A DNA stretch of 64,000 bases from JABDIY01 sp963803845 (GCA_963803845.1 CAWDNZ010000004.1:186001-250000); one strand, 5' to 3'; positions 8,677 to 18,416 are shown, counted from the stretch's first letter. Translations and numbers: made by a program. The notes: a model not told the origin generated them from the letters alone.

Positions 8677-9492
8677 ATGACTGAGACGTCCACGACAACC
8701 GTCCCCACAAGCACCGAGAGAGGCGTGCCGCTGTGTGAGTTACGTGACATCAAGGTTGCGTTCGGCGGTCTCCACGCCGTGGACGGGGTCACGATCGATT
8801 TGTACCCGGGCGAGGTCGTCGCCCTCGTCGGCGGCAACGGTGCCGGGAAATCGACCTTGGTGCACACGCTTTCGGGAGCTCATCCAGCCGACTCGGGCGA
8901 GATCCGCATCAATGGCAAGCCTGTCGTTATTCACAACCCTCGTGACGCTCGACATCACGGGGTCGAGGTGATCTATCAGAAATTGGCGCTGGCCGACAAC
9001 GTCGATGCTGCCGCCAACGTTTTCTTAGGGCGCGAACTCCAAACCCGCACGGGCGCGCTCGACGACGAGGCCATGGACTCGGCGACTCAGAAGGTCATGG
9101 GGCGCCTGAATCCGCGTTTCAAGAACCTGAAGACCGAAGTCAGGTCATTGTCGGGTGGTCAGCGCCAGTCGGTTGCGATCGCCCGCGCCGTGCACTTCAA
9201 CGCCAAGATCCTGATCATGGACGAGCCCACCGCGGCACTCGGCCCGGCCGAGACCGAGCAGGTGCGCGAGCTCATCGGACAACTGAAATCCGAAGGAATC
9301 GGGATCTTCCTGATCAGCCACGATATTCACGACGTGTTCGACCTGGCTGACCGAATCAGCGTGATGCTCCAAGGCAAGCTCGTCGACACGGTCAACAAGA
9401 AGGACGTTACGACAGACGAAATCCTGGCGATGATCATCATGGGCAAGAAGCCGGGTGAGTCGGGTGACCGACAGGCCGCTGACGAAGACTGA
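8677..9492 (+). CDS. Sugar ABC transporter ATP-binding protein, single domain
   Basis: 271 aa from the ATG at 8677. Walker A GGNGAGKST (52-60), signature LSGGQ (158-162), Walker B ILIMDEP (178-184) and switch His (LISHD) are all present. Only one ATPase domain is encoded, whereas classic XylG/RbsA proteins have two, so it probably works as a homodimer with the permease. The open frame extends far upstream but that part lies in the permease gene and is not coding. Confidence 0.88.
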   Translation: MTETSTTTVPTSTERGVPLCELRDIKVAFGGLHAVDGVTIDLYPGEVVALVGGNGAGKSTLVHTLSGAHPADSGEIRINGKPVVIHNPRDARHHGVEVIYQKLALADNVDAAANVFLGRELQTRTGALDDEAMDSATQKVMGRLNPRFKNLKTEVRSLSGGQRQSVAIARAVHFNAKILIMDEPTAALGPAETEQVRELIGQLKSEGIGIFLISHDIHDVFDLADRISVMLQGKLVDTVNKKDVTTDEILAMIIMGKKPGESGDRQAADED

Positions 9493-9660
9493 TCACCGCG
9501 GGCCGAACAAGCAGAACCGACGAGCGACGAAGTCGTGCGAGGGCACGTAGCCACCAAATGAAAAGTCAGCCGCTCGCTCGGCGGCGCAGGTGGCGCCACG
9601 GAATCACTGGTGGCGCTGCGCTTAGTCCAAGCGGACCACCTCGCGTATGGTCGATGTATT

Positions 9661-10518
9661 ATGTTCGCTCGGAAGATCTGGTCACATCTCGAGTCGGCCC
9701 ATGCAGTCACCTACTTTGCAGGCGAGTCGATCGAGGCAGCCAAAGCAGCCGGGCTAGGTGGGTTCTGGATGGGCTACTTCGGGTTTCGGGCGTCACCGCT
9801 TGGCCCTGTTACGCCCGGCGCGGTTGAAGCGGTCTTCGCTAACTTCGAACCGGCGATGGTTCGCCGTTCGATCCCTGACGCCTGGGACTTTGCCGACCCA
9901 TCTGATCTCGTGGTCGTACGCGCCCAAGCTGCAGGGTTAGCACTTCGAAGACTGTCGCCTCACGTCGAGGGTGCTGCGATGCAGGTGAACGACGATCTCG
10001 AGGCCGTGGTCTCGTGTGCCACTTCGATCGCTCGCCCCTTGTTCGCGGCAAATCGCGACATCGGCCGATTCGAAGATCCGGTGGAGCGTCTGTGGCAGAA
10101 CTGCACAACACTGCGCGAACACCGTGGTGACGGCCACGTCGCAACACTTGCCGCTGCAGGGATAGACGGTTGCGAAGCGCACCTCCTAATCGCCGCCGAG
10201 CGCGGCTGGAGCCCTGAGGTCTTCTTCGACAATCGTGGGTGGAGCGTCGAAGAACAACACGATGCACGAACGCGACTGGCCGACCGCGGTCTGCTCGTCG
10301 ACTCCAAACTCACGCCGAGTGGAACGGCGTTGAGGTCCCAGGTCGAGGCCACCACGGATTCCCACGCAGGTGAACCGTTCGAGCGGGCACTTACGGCGGC
10401 ACGGCGCGATCACCTGCTCAACGAGTTATCTCACATCTCAGCGGACATCCTTCGCAGCGGGACGATTCCGTTCCCGAACCCGATGGGCCTCCCACACCCG
10501 GGCGAAGCCACGACCTGA
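9661..10518 (+). CDS. SCO6745-type protein of unknown function
   Basis: 285 aa from ATG 9661 (MFARKIWSHLESAHAVTYFA). I recognise it as similar to the actinobacterial SCO6745 group, mostly alpha-helical and ending in a winged-helix-like region (WSVEEQHDARTRLADRGLLV). An upstream in-frame start at 9610 is possible but has no clear ribosome binding site. Soluble, no signal peptide. Function unknown; the C-terminus hints at nucleic acid or protein binding. Confidence 0.65.
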   Translation: MFARKIWSHLESAHAVTYFAGESIEAAKAAGLGGFWMGYFGFRASPLGPVTPGAVEAVFANFEPAMVRRSIPDAWDFADPSDLVVVRAQAAGLALRRLSPHVEGAAMQVNDDLEAVVSCATSIARPLFAANRDIGRFEDPVERLWQNCTTLREHRGDGHVATLAAAGIDGCEAHLLIAAERGWSPEVFFDNRGWSVEEQHDARTRLADRGLLVDSKLTPSGTALRSQVEATTDSHAGEPFERALTAARRDHLLNELSHISADILRSGTIPFPNPMGLPHPGEATT

Positions 10519-10599
10519 CCCCTGGCGTTATGCAAGGCGGCCTGAAGCCGGCGTTCAGACGGTTCAGCGACCAAGGGTAAGCGAGGTACCCTCGGGCGC

Positions 10600-11544
10600 T
10601 TGAGTCTGGATTCCGACAACGCCAAGAGTGCGGCGCTGATGACCCTGTCCATGGCGGGATATGTCACCAACGACGCCTTCATCAAGCTGGCGGCCGAGGA
10701 ACTTCCACTGTTCCAGTCAATATTCCTTCGCGGGGTGTGGGTCACCCTGGTACTCGTGGTGCTCAACATTTCACAGGGAACCCTCTCCGAAATCGGCGAT
10801 CACCTCTCCAGACCGATCGTTGTTCGCCTTGCCTGTGAGACCCTTGGAACGATCGCTTACCTCAGCGCACTGACAAGGCTTCCCCTGGCCGAGATGACGG
10901 CGGTGCTCCAACTGGTTCCCGTCGTGGTGGTCTTCGCCGCCGCCAGACTCCTCAGAGAACCGGTGAGCCTTCAGCGAATTGCTGCGGTCTCGCTCGGTTT
11001 CGTCGGCGTCCTCCTGGTTGTGAAACCGGGCAGCGCGTCATTCAGCCCTTGGTATGGACTTGGGTTCCTCACCGTCGCATTCATCGTGACGCGCGAGCTG
11101 GCTACCCGCCGCATCGATGTCGCTGTTCCAACGCAGGTGGTGGCACTTCTCACCGCAGTCTCCATCACACTGATGGGTGTCACCATCTCGATCTTTGAAG
11201 GTTGGGAGCCGCTTCGGGTTCGACCGGTGCTGGTGCTCGTGGCAGCGGGCACATTCATTACCGTCGGCTACCTAGCCAGCGTGGCCACCGTGCGGGTGGG
11301 GGATCTGAGCTTCAGTGCGCCATTCCGCTACTCGATCATCGTGTTCTCAATCATCCTCCAGATAGTTGTCTTCGGCGAAGTGCCCGATGCGCTGACTTTC
11401 GTGGGAAGCGCCGTCGTCGCGGTCGCCGGACTATGGGCATTCTGGAGCGATCCGGGTCAACAGGCAGCTGTTGTCGGGCCGTTGGGCGGGCACGAAACTG
11501 ACGACGCCGCAGGCCAGGTTCAGAGAGTTTCTCAGAGCGACTGA
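10600..11544 (+). CDS. DMT superfamily (EamA) transporter
   Basis: 314 aa with about ten hydrophobic segments arranged as two EamA halves (LMTLSMAGYVTNDAFIKLA in the first; GLGFLTVAFIVTRELATRR in the second). Family members export metabolites or amino acids; the substrate cannot be told. TTG start. Its soluble C-terminal tail is about 35 residues. Confidence 0.8.
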   Translation: MSLDSDNAKSAALMTLSMAGYVTNDAFIKLAAEELPLFQSIFLRGVWVTLVLVVLNISQGTLSEIGDHLSRPIVVRLACETLGTIAYLSALTRLPLAEMTAVLQLVPVVVVFAAARLLREPVSLQRIAAVSLGFVGVLLVVKPGSASFSPWYGLGFLTVAFIVTRELATRRIDVAVPTQVVALLTAVSITLMGVTISIFEGWEPLRVRPVLVLVAAGTFITVGYLASVATVRVGDLSFSAPFRYSIIVFSIILQIVVFGEVPDALTFVGSAVVAVAGLWAFWSDPGQQAAVVGPLGGHETDDAAGQVQRVSQSD

Positions 11545-11757
11545 ACACAGATCTGGCGCCCGAAAACCGCGTTCGAGGGCCCTTCGCCCAACCCGACTTC
11601 GCCTTGGCCGAAGGCGGGTGGCCTCAGCTGCGGTAACCCGCGCCCGTCGATCGGTCAACGCAAACAGCGCCACCGGAACGGGGGACGTTGGACCCTATTT
11701 CAAGAAGAAGCTGGCCCGTCTGCTTCGGCGGACAAACCTCGGATCTAGACTGGAGCG

Positions 11758-13188
11758 ATGGAGCGAGAACAGCCCGTGCTCATTCAAGGTGGTATGGGCG
11801 TTGGTGTCTCGGGGTGGCAGCTAGCCAAGGCAGTCTCAGAGCAAGATCATCTCGGTGTGGTGTCGGGTACTGCGCTCGACGTCGTCATGGTCCGTCGCTT
11901 GCAGCAGGGAGACGAGGGCGGCCATGTCAGGCGGGCACTCGCCGCTCTCCCGATCCCCGGCGCCGCCCAGCGGATAGTCGATCGATACTTCTTGGCCGAC
12001 GGCAAACCCGATGATGTGCGGTTCACTCAGACTTCGATGAAGCGAGACCAGCCGTCACGGAATCTCGAGGAACTTATCGTCGCGGGCAACTTCGTCGAGG
12101 TGTACCTCGCCAAGGAAGGCCATGCTGGGCTCGTAGGCATCAATTACCTCGAGAAGCTTCAGGCTCCCATCTTGCCGTCGCTCTACGGCGCGATGCTCGC
12201 CGGGGTTGACTACGTGCTCATGGGGGCCGGCATTCCGAAGGCAATCCCGGGAGTACTCGACAAGCTGGCCGCAGGTCTCCCCGTCGACATGCGGCTGAAT
12301 GTGAAGGGCGCTACCGCCGACGACGACTTCCGCACCCACTTTGACCCGGCCGCGTTGATGGGCGGCTCGGCCCCGCCATTGGCGCGTCCGACGTTTCTTG
12401 CCATCGTGTCGTCGCACGTACTGGCAGTCATGCTGGCAACCAAGACCGAGATCCCGGTTGACGGGTTCATCGTCGAGGCCCCCACGGCCGGCGGCCACAA
12501 CGCCCCTCCCCGCGGGAAGCTGCAACTCGACGTCGACGGTGAGCCGGTGTACGGCGACCGCGATGTTCCAGACCTTGCGGTGTTCCGCCAGCTCGGTCTC
12601 CCGTTCTGGCTCGCAGGAGGCTATTCCAGCCCCGATCGTGTGCACGACGCACTAGCTGCAGGGGCTGCCGGGGTCCAGGTGGGCACCGCGTTTGCGTTCT
12701 GTGAGGAATCGGGATTCGATGCCGACATCAAACATCGGGTCATCGACCTCAGCCGCCATCAAAGCGCAGCGGTTTTCACCGACCCCCTAGCGTCACCGTC
12801 GGGCTTCCCGTTCAAGGTCGTGCAGCTCGAAGGTTCCCTGTCCGACGCCAACGTCTATGCCGACAGGACGCGAGCCCCCTGCGAGCTGGGATATCTCCGC
12901 TCGGCCTACCGGAAGGACGATGGAGAGGTCGGCTGGCGGTGCGAGGCTGAACCGACCGACGAGTACGTGCGCAAGGGCGGCGAGATCGAGGACACCGTCG
13001 GCCGCAAGTGCCTGTGCAACGGGCTCTTGGCCAACGTGAGCCTCGGCCAGGTTCAGCGCGGTGGCGCTCATGAGCCGACGCTGGTCACCGCTGGCGACGA
13101 GGTGGCCGACATTGCCCGGTTCCTGCCGCCCGGCGCCGATTCCTACACTGCCGTCGACGTTATCCGCCACCTGCTGCCGAACGGCTGA
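11758..13188 (+). CDS. Nitronate monooxygenase/2-nitropropane dioxygenase family flavoprotein
   Basis: 476 aa TIM-barrel flavoprotein. The N-terminus IQGGMGVGVSG and the AGGHN motif with GGYSSPDRVHDALAAGAAGV (FMN phosphate site) are typical. It is longer than the usual 320-370 aa and has an extra C-terminal section with a cysteine cluster (GRKCLCNG). Reaction for this longer subgroup is not established; oxidation of nitronates or related substrates is a family inference. Confidence 0.72.
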   Translation: MEREQPVLIQGGMGVGVSGWQLAKAVSEQDHLGVVSGTALDVVMVRRLQQGDEGGHVRRALAALPIPGAAQRIVDRYFLADGKPDDVRFTQTSMKRDQPSRNLEELIVAGNFVEVYLAKEGHAGLVGINYLEKLQAPILPSLYGAMLAGVDYVLMGAGIPKAIPGVLDKLAAGLPVDMRLNVKGATADDDFRTHFDPAALMGGSAPPLARPTFLAIVSSHVLAVMLATKTEIPVDGFIVEAPTAGGHNAPPRGKLQLDVDGEPVYGDRDVPDLAVFRQLGLPFWLAGGYSSPDRVHDALAAGAAGVQVGTAFAFCEESGFDADIKHRVIDLSRHQSAAVFTDPLASPSGFPFKVVQLEGSLSDANVYADRTRAPCELGYLRSAYRKDDGEVGWRCEAEPTDEYVRKGGEIEDTVGRKCLCNGLLANVSLGQVQRGGAHEPTLVTAGDEVADIARFLPPGADSYTAVDVIRHLLPNG

Positions 13189-13275
13189 CGGCTAAGACAA
13201 GCCCCTCGTCGGCATTCCGTGAATGCCGCCCGCACAACCGTTGAACCGGCCAGCAGACCCCGCTACACGCCGGAG

Positions 13276-13476
13276 TCAAACCCGTAGCTGGTAGGTCGCT
13301 TCGCCTTCGTCGACACCGATGAGGATGATGCCCGATGAGGCGCCCAGCCCAAGTTCTGCGCCCGGACCAGGGCCGTTCGGCACTGCGAAACGCGTAGGTG
13401 TGAGCTGTAGCGTGGAAGGTGGGAGATCGACACCGGCACGACCGCCCCGGAGGTGATACGGCATGGACCGGTTCAC
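13276..13476 (-). CDS. Possible small hypothetical protein
   Basis: An ORF of up to 66 aa in the 274-bp gap before the AmmeMemoRadiSam gene. Its 5' end overlaps the plus-strand radical SAM start at 13463, so a shorter version is more likely. The C-terminus (GIILIGVDEGEATYQLRV) looks protein-like, but I do not recognise it and no ribosome binding site stands out. Confidence 0.25.
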   Translation of the reverse strand: MNRSMPYHLRGGRAGVDLPPSTLQLTPTRFAVPNGPGPGAELGLGASSGIILIGVDEGEATYQLRV

Positions 13477-14581
13477 AATTCCTACCGCCTACTGGCATGA
13501 GATCCTCGACGGGCGAATTCAGTGCGACGTGTGTCCGAGGGAGTGCAAGCTTCGCGCTGGCCAGCGGGGCGTGTGCTTCGTCCGGGCTCGTGACACGATC
13601 GACGGGGTCGATGGCGTCGTGCTGACCACCTACGGTCGTTCCAGCGGCTTCTGTGTCGACCCGATCGAGAAGAAGCCGCTGAACCACTTTCTCCCCGGGT
13701 CTGCGGTGTTTTCGTTCGGCACCGCCGGCTGCAACCTCGCCTGTCGCTTCTGCCAGAACTGGGACATCTCGAAGTCGAAGGAGATCGACACCCTCGCTGA
13801 CGACGCCTCGCCCGCCGCCATCGCACAAACTGCACACGATCTCGGTTGTCGTAGCGTCGCCTTCACCTACAACGACCCGACGATCTTCCTTGAGTACGCC
13901 ATCGACGTGGCCCAGGCGTGTCACGAACTCGACGTCCGCACCGTCGCCGTCACCGCTGGCTACATCAACCCCGACCCCCGGCGGGACTTCTACCGCCACA
14001 TCGACGCCGCCAACGTGGACCTGAAGGCCTTCACCGAGGAATTCTACAAACACACCGCCATGGCCGACCTGAACACCGTGCTGGAGACGATCGAATACCT
14101 GCACAACGAGACCGACGTCTGGATCGAACTGACCACACTCTTGATCCCCGGCCACAACGACAGCGACGCAGAACTGCACCGCATGACCCAGTGGGTCGTC
14201 GAACACGTCGGCCCCGACGTGCCCATGCACTTCACCGCATTCCATCCCGACTACAAGATGCTCGACGTGGCGCCGACCCCACCGGCGACGCTGGCCCGGG
14301 CCCGGCGGATCGCCATGGAGAACGGTGTGCGGTATGCCTACACCGGCAATGTTCACGACCGTGACGGCGGCAGCTCGTTCTGTCACACCTGTGGCGCCAA
14401 GGTGATCGACCGCGACTGGTACGTGCTCGGCCACTACGGCCTCGACGACACCGGCCACTGTAAATCGTGCGGCGCCGTAATGCCCGGTGTGTTCGACGGC
14501 CCGGCCGGCACCTGGGGCGCTCGACGTCAGCCGGTGACGATGGGGCACCGCTCTGATCGTCAGGGGGTGGGCCCTCTGTGA
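13463..14581 (+). CDS. amrS: AmmeMemoRadiSam system radical SAM enzyme
   Basis: 372 aa. The radical SAM motif C-x3-C-x2-C is at Cys90, Cys94 and Cys97 (CNLACRFCQNW). An N-terminal cysteine set (Cys21, 24, 28, 38) and two C-terminal CxxC pairs (CHTC, CKSC) suggest additional metal sites. The N-terminal IQCDVCPREC is diagnostic of AmrS/PflA-like proteins. GGAGG lies upstream of the ATG. It overlaps the Memo-like gene by 4 nt. The AMMECR1 partner is not in this window. The reaction of the system is unknown. Confidence 0.9.
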   Translation: MDRFTIPTAYWHEILDGRIQCDVCPRECKLRAGQRGVCFVRARDTIDGVDGVVLTTYGRSSGFCVDPIEKKPLNHFLPGSAVFSFGTAGCNLACRFCQNWDISKSKEIDTLADDASPAAIAQTAHDLGCRSVAFTYNDPTIFLEYAIDVAQACHELDVRTVAVTAGYINPDPRRDFYRHIDAANVDLKAFTEEFYKHTAMADLNTVLETIEYLHNETDVWIELTTLLIPGHNDSDAELHRMTQWVVEHVGPDVPMHFTAFHPDYKMLDVAPTPPATLARARRIAMENGVRYAYTGNVHDRDGGSSFCHTCGAKVIDRDWYVLGHYGLDDTGHCKSCGAVMPGVFDGPAGTWGARRQPVTMGHRSDRQGVGPL

Positions 14582-15369
14582 GCAGCCGTCGTCCCGCCGT
14601 GGCTGGCGCCTTCTACCCGTCCGATTGCGACGAGCTCCGCCGCTCGATCGAGAAGGCGTTCGCCGATGCCGCTCCGCCGCCGCCGCACGCCACGCCGCCC
14701 AAGGCCCTGATAGTCCCGCATGCCGGCTACATCTACTCCGGTGCCGTCGCCGCCAGCGCCTTCCGCCGGATAGTTTCAGCCCGCAAGCAGATTCAACGGG
14801 TCGTCCTCCTCGGACCGAGCCACCGTGTGTACGTGCGCGGGATGGCCGTCCCTTCGGTCGATTCGTTCGATACGCCCCTCGGCGCCGTCACGATCGATAC
14901 CGAACTCCGCTCCTCCATCCTGGCCCTCCCCGCCGTCGTGCTCGACGACGAACCGCACCGCCACGAGCACAGCCTCGAAGTGGAGCTTCCCTTCCTCCAG
15001 GCCGTGCTCGAGCGCTTCACTCTGCTGCCCTTCTCGATCGGTGACGCCGACAGCGAAGAGGTTGCCACCGTCCTGGAGGCCGTATGGGGCGGACCCGAGA
15101 CGCTGATCGTGATCAGCACCGACCTGTCGCACTACCACCACTACGACGAAGCCGTCCGGCTGGACGCCCGCACTGCGGCGGCGATCGTGGCCACCGATGC
15201 CGAATCCATCAGCGACAGCGATGCGTGCGGGTCCCGACCGCTGCGCGGCCTGTTGCGAGTGGCAGCGGCGCGGGGCCTGCCGGTCGAGCAGATCGATCTG
15301 CGCAACTCCGGCGACACCGCCGGCGACCGGCACCAGGTCGTCGGATACGGCGCGTTCGCAGTTGGCTGA
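14578..15369 (+). CDS. amrB: AmmeMemoRadiSam system protein B (Memo-like)
   Basis: 263 aa Memo-family protein, related in fold to class III extradiol dioxygenases. Conserved histidine segments can be seen: VPHAGYIYSG, LLGPSHRVYV, DEPHRHEHSLEVELPF and STDLSHYHHYDEA. GTG start overlaps the radical SAM stop codon, so translation is coupled. It is likely to use a metal and redox chemistry, but no confirmed substrate is known for the bacterial system. Confidence 0.9.
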   Translation: MSSRRPAVAGAFYPSDCDELRRSIEKAFADAAPPPPHATPPKALIVPHAGYIYSGAVAASAFRRIVSARKQIQRVVLLGPSHRVYVRGMAVPSVDSFDTPLGAVTIDTELRSSILALPAVVLDDEPHRHEHSLEVELPFLQAVLERFTLLPFSIGDADSEEVATVLEAVWGGPETLIVISTDLSHYHHYDEAVRLDARTAAAIVATDAESISDSDACGSRPLRGLLRVAAARGLPVEQIDLRNSGDTAGDRHQVVGYGAFAVG

Positions 15370-15371
15370 GC

Positions 15372-15470
15372 TCATCGAGATGCACAGAAACCGTTGCTAA
15401 CTCATCGACGTGCACCGAAACCGTTGCTGACCAACGGTTTGTGTGCGAGTGGCCGGCCCAGCAACGGTCA
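15372..15470. repeat. Intergenic inverted array of 30-bp units, copy A
   Basis: Two 30-bp direct units (from 15372 and 15402) meet, across the loop CTGAC, one complete and one partial unit in the opposite orientation (from 15432 and 15462). The junction is the perfect hairpin AAACCGTTG / CAACGGTTT (15418-15440). Related copies lie near 23.7, 24.6 and 25.7 kb. Confidence 0.8.
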
Positions 15471-15546
15471 GGCTCCGCTCCCCGGCTTCCGGGAGCTTTG
15501 CTCGTCCGTTCAGGCTCGCTTCAGGTCGGTGAGTCACCATGCGAGC

Positions 15547-17133
15547 GTGGACGTACCGGCACTCTCAGTAACAGAGCCTCACGGTGAGGGTGGTCAGACG
15601 TTGGGTCGTCGTCATGCCCTGGCGACACTGTTCGGGGGTGTGATCGGGCTTGCCGCCTGCACCAGTGCCAAAGAAAGCGACAGCTCCACCGGGAACGAAA
15701 CCCCCACCGATCCCCCGCCCCAGCCCAATCTGCCCCCCGTCGAGGACCGAGACGCTGAACTGCACGCCATTCGACGGCTCACGTTCGGAGCGACGACCGT
15801 AGATCTCGAACGGGTTCGGTCGGTTGGCGTCGACGCCTGGGTGGCCGAACAGCTCGATCCTGAAGCCCTCGGCACCCAGGCAATCGAGGACCAGCTCCTG
15901 GAAGCATTGCCCGAACTGGGCCAATCCTCGGCGGACGTGCTGGCGGACTACCGAGCCGACGGAAACGCCCAGCGCATCGCCATGGTCCTGCCGGCGGCGA
16001 CCCTCTACCGGCACGTGCACAGTGCGGCCCAGCTGCACGAGCGCATGGTCGAATTCTGGGGCGATCACTTCAACGTCCCGCAAACCAACCCGCCTAGCAC
16101 CGTCGCTCGCATCACCATGGATCGGGACGTCCTGCGCCCCCACGCGCTCGGGCGGTTCGACGATCTGCTGGTGGCGACGGCCCAGAGCCCAGCGATGCTG
16201 CTCTACCTCGACAACTTCCAGTCGGCGGTCGATGCGATCAATGAGAACTACGCACGAGAGCTGCTCGAGCTGCACACCGTCGGCATCGACGGCGGCTACG
16301 ACGAGAACGACATCGTTGCCACCGCCGGGCTGCTCACCGGTTGGGCGTTCGATCGTGACCTCGAATTCGTGTTCCGACCCCGTCGACACGACCGGGGCGC
16401 CGTCTCGATTCTGGGTTGGGAACGCCCCTCCAACGGAAGCCCGTTCGACCACGGCGTCGCATTCCTTCGCCACCTTGCCCGGCTGCCCCAGACCGCACAG
16501 TTCGTGAGCCGGAAGTTGGCGGTCCGGTTCGTGACCGACGAGCCCTCGGCCAGTCTCGTGGATGCCATGGCTGACGCATGGCTGACCAACGACACCGAGA
16601 TCGCTCCGGTCATTCGGGCGATGGTGACTCATCCGGACTTCGCCGAGGCGCCGCCGAAGTTCAACCGGCCGTGGGACTTCCTGGTCCAGTCGCTGCGGTC
16701 GGTGGAGGCGGAAATAGATCCGTCGTTCGGCCCCCAGCTCCGATCGGTGGTCGGGCTGGTGCAAAACCTCGGTCAGGTCCCGTACCGCAACTCCAGCCCC
16801 GACGGATACCCCGACAGCGCCGCGGCGTGGCTGAACGCCGGAGGCCTGCTGGCCCGCTGGAGCACCGCAATCCAACTGGCCGACCCCGGGCTGCCGGTCA
16901 GAACCACGCTGCGAGACCTCCCGGAGCAGGCGGCCGGTTCGACCGCGGCGAAGATCTTCGACCTCTTTGCCGATCGCCTCCGACAAGAACCCCTCACTGC
17001 CGAGCACCGATCACTGCTGGGCGATCTGACCGGATGGGCGCCCGAGCACGTCCCCGACGCTGACGCCGTGGAGGAAGCCACGCCCCACATCGCCTTCACG
17101 TTCCTCGCCCATCCGACCGCCCTCTTCCGATGA
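15547..17133 (+). CDS. DUF1800 family exported protein
   Basis: 528 aa from GTG 15547. An N-terminal export signal with twin arginines (GRRHALATLFGG) leads to a cysteine (GLAACTS), suggesting a Tat-exported lipoprotein. DUF1800 signatures follow: AIRRLTFGATTVDLERV, MVEFWGDHFNV, ENYARELLELHTVG and GGYDENDI. A longer frame starts at 15394, but that part runs through the intergenic repeat. Its 3' end overlaps a frame of the DUF1501 gene, the usual partner. Function unknown. Confidence 0.8.
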   Translation: MDVPALSVTEPHGEGGQTLGRRHALATLFGGVIGLAACTSAKESDSSTGNETPTDPPPQPNLPPVEDRDAELHAIRRLTFGATTVDLERVRSVGVDAWVAEQLDPEALGTQAIEDQLLEALPELGQSSADVLADYRADGNAQRIAMVLPAATLYRHVHSAAQLHERMVEFWGDHFNVPQTNPPSTVARITMDRDVLRPHALGRFDDLLVATAQSPAMLLYLDNFQSAVDAINENYARELLELHTVGIDGGYDENDIVATAGLLTGWAFDRDLEFVFRPRRHDRGAVSILGWERPSNGSPFDHGVAFLRHLARLPQTAQFVSRKLAVRFVTDEPSASLVDAMADAWLTNDTEIAPVIRAMVTHPDFAEAPPKFNRPWDFLVQSLRSVEAEIDPSFGPQLRSVVGLVQNLGQVPYRNSSPDGYPDSAAAWLNAGGLLARWSTAIQLADPGLPVRTTLRDLPEQAAGSTAAKIFDLFADRLRQEPLTAEHRSLLGDLTGWAPEHVPDADAVEEATPHIAFTFLAHPTALFR

Positions 17134-17156
17134 CCGATCACGACAGGAGCCGGCCG

Positions 17157-18368
17157 ATGGCCTCCACTCTCAGCCGCCGCACCATTCTCAAATCCGGAGC
17201 AGCCCTCGCCGCCACCACCACTGTTGGTACTGCTCTCCCCCGGGTGGCAGGGGCGGCGGCCGCCACGGCCACGGATTCACCTGGCGGGCGGCTGTTGGTC
17301 GTGTTCCTCCGCGGCGCCGCCGATCACCTGTCGATCACCGTGCCACTCGACGAGGCCCACTATCACGATGTTCGCCCCACCATCGCCATCGCTCCCGAAG
17401 CGACCCTCCCCCTCGACAACCGTTTCGGGCTGCATCCCGCACTCCCCCGGCTCCACGCCCGTTATGAAGCCGGCGAAATGGCACCGGTCGTGGCGGTCGG
17501 CAACCCGGCCGCCGACCGCAGCCACTTCCTGTCCCAAGACCTGTTTGAACGCGGCAGCGACGGGAGCGACAACCTCGGCGACGGATGGCTCGCCCGCCAT
17601 CTCAACGCCACTACTCAGCCAAGCGACGGGGCCCTTCGGGCCGTCACGGTTGGCGCCAACGTGGATGAGAGCCTGATCGGCTTCCCGGCGCTGGGGATGA
17701 CGTCGCTCCGCACCTTCGGCCTCAGCCGAGCCGGCGAGTTCGCGGGGCGGTTGGAGGACGTGATGCGAGAGTTGCACAGCTCCGCCTCCAACCTCGATCG
17801 AGCCGCGATCCAGGCAATCGACGCGGCGGCCGAGGTCGCTGGCCTGCGAGCGTCGCAGGAACGGAACGGCACCGCCGCAGCGTTCGAAGACATCGTGACC
17901 CTGTTCGAGGCCGACCTGGGTATCGAGGTCGTGACGGTGAGCACCGAAGGTTGGGACACCCACGACCGGATGGGAAACGTGGAGGAGGGGAACATGAGGA
18001 ACCTGCTGTCGAGTTTCGACAACACGCTATGCGACATGCTCGACGGGTTCGACCAAGCCGGGGTCGACGATGTCACCACGCTCGTGGTCACCGAGTTCGG
18101 TCGTCGGTTCGCTGAGAACGGTTCCGGCGGGTGCGACCACGGCTGGGGTTCGGCGGCGATGGTCATCGGCCACCGTGTCAACGGTGGTCGCGTTCACGGC
18201 GACTGGCCGGGCCTGGATCCCGATGTCGTGGCCGATGCCAACGGTGACGTGCCGATGACCACTGACTACCGCGACCTGCTCGGTGAGGTGGCAGCGGCAA
18301 CCCTCGGCGCCAACCCCACCGTGATCTTCCCAGACCACCGCCTCGAGTCCGTCGGCGTCACCGCCTGA
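17157..18368 (+). CDS. DUF1501 family Tat-exported protein
   Basis: About 403 aa. A Tat signal (LSRRTILKSGAALAATTT) is followed by an alkaline-phosphatase/sulfatase-like fold typical of DUF1501, with VVFLRGAADHLS, GNPAADRSHFLSQD, STEGWDTHDRM and VVTEFGRRFAENG. I chose ATG 17157 because AGGAG precedes it by 8 nt; an ATG at 17130 overlapping the DUF1800 stop is the alternative. DUF1800 and DUF1501 genes commonly occur as a pair; their substrate is unknown. Confidence 0.8.
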   Translation: MASTLSRRTILKSGAALAATTTVGTALPRVAGAAAATATDSPGGRLLVVFLRGAADHLSITVPLDEAHYHDVRPTIAIAPEATLPLDNRFGLHPALPRLHARYEAGEMAPVVAVGNPAADRSHFLSQDLFERGSDGSDNLGDGWLARHLNATTQPSDGALRAVTVGANVDESLIGFPALGMTSLRTFGLSRAGEFAGRLEDVMRELHSSASNLDRAAIQAIDAAAEVAGLRASQERNGTAAAFEDIVTLFEADLGIEVVTVSTEGWDTHDRMGNVEEGNMRNLLSSFDNTLCDMLDGFDQAGVDDVTTLVVTEFGRRFAENGSGGCDHGWGSAAMVIGHRVNGGRVHGDWPGLDPDVVADANGDVPMTTDYRDLLGEVAAATLGANPTVIFPDHRLESVGVTA

Positions 18369-18416
18369 CGCCACGCCTCGAACCCGCCAACGGTTCGGTG
18401 AAGGTCATCGTCGTGC

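Noticed and set aside
13160..14548. Long minus-strand open frame (462 codons) opposite the radical SAM gene
   Set aside because: Antisense shadow of a confident gene in high-GC DNA; no family resemblance or ribosome binding site.
15565..17007. Minus-strand open frame of 480 codons opposite the DUF1800 gene
   Set aside because: Shadow of the DUF1800 coding frame; product resembles no protein.
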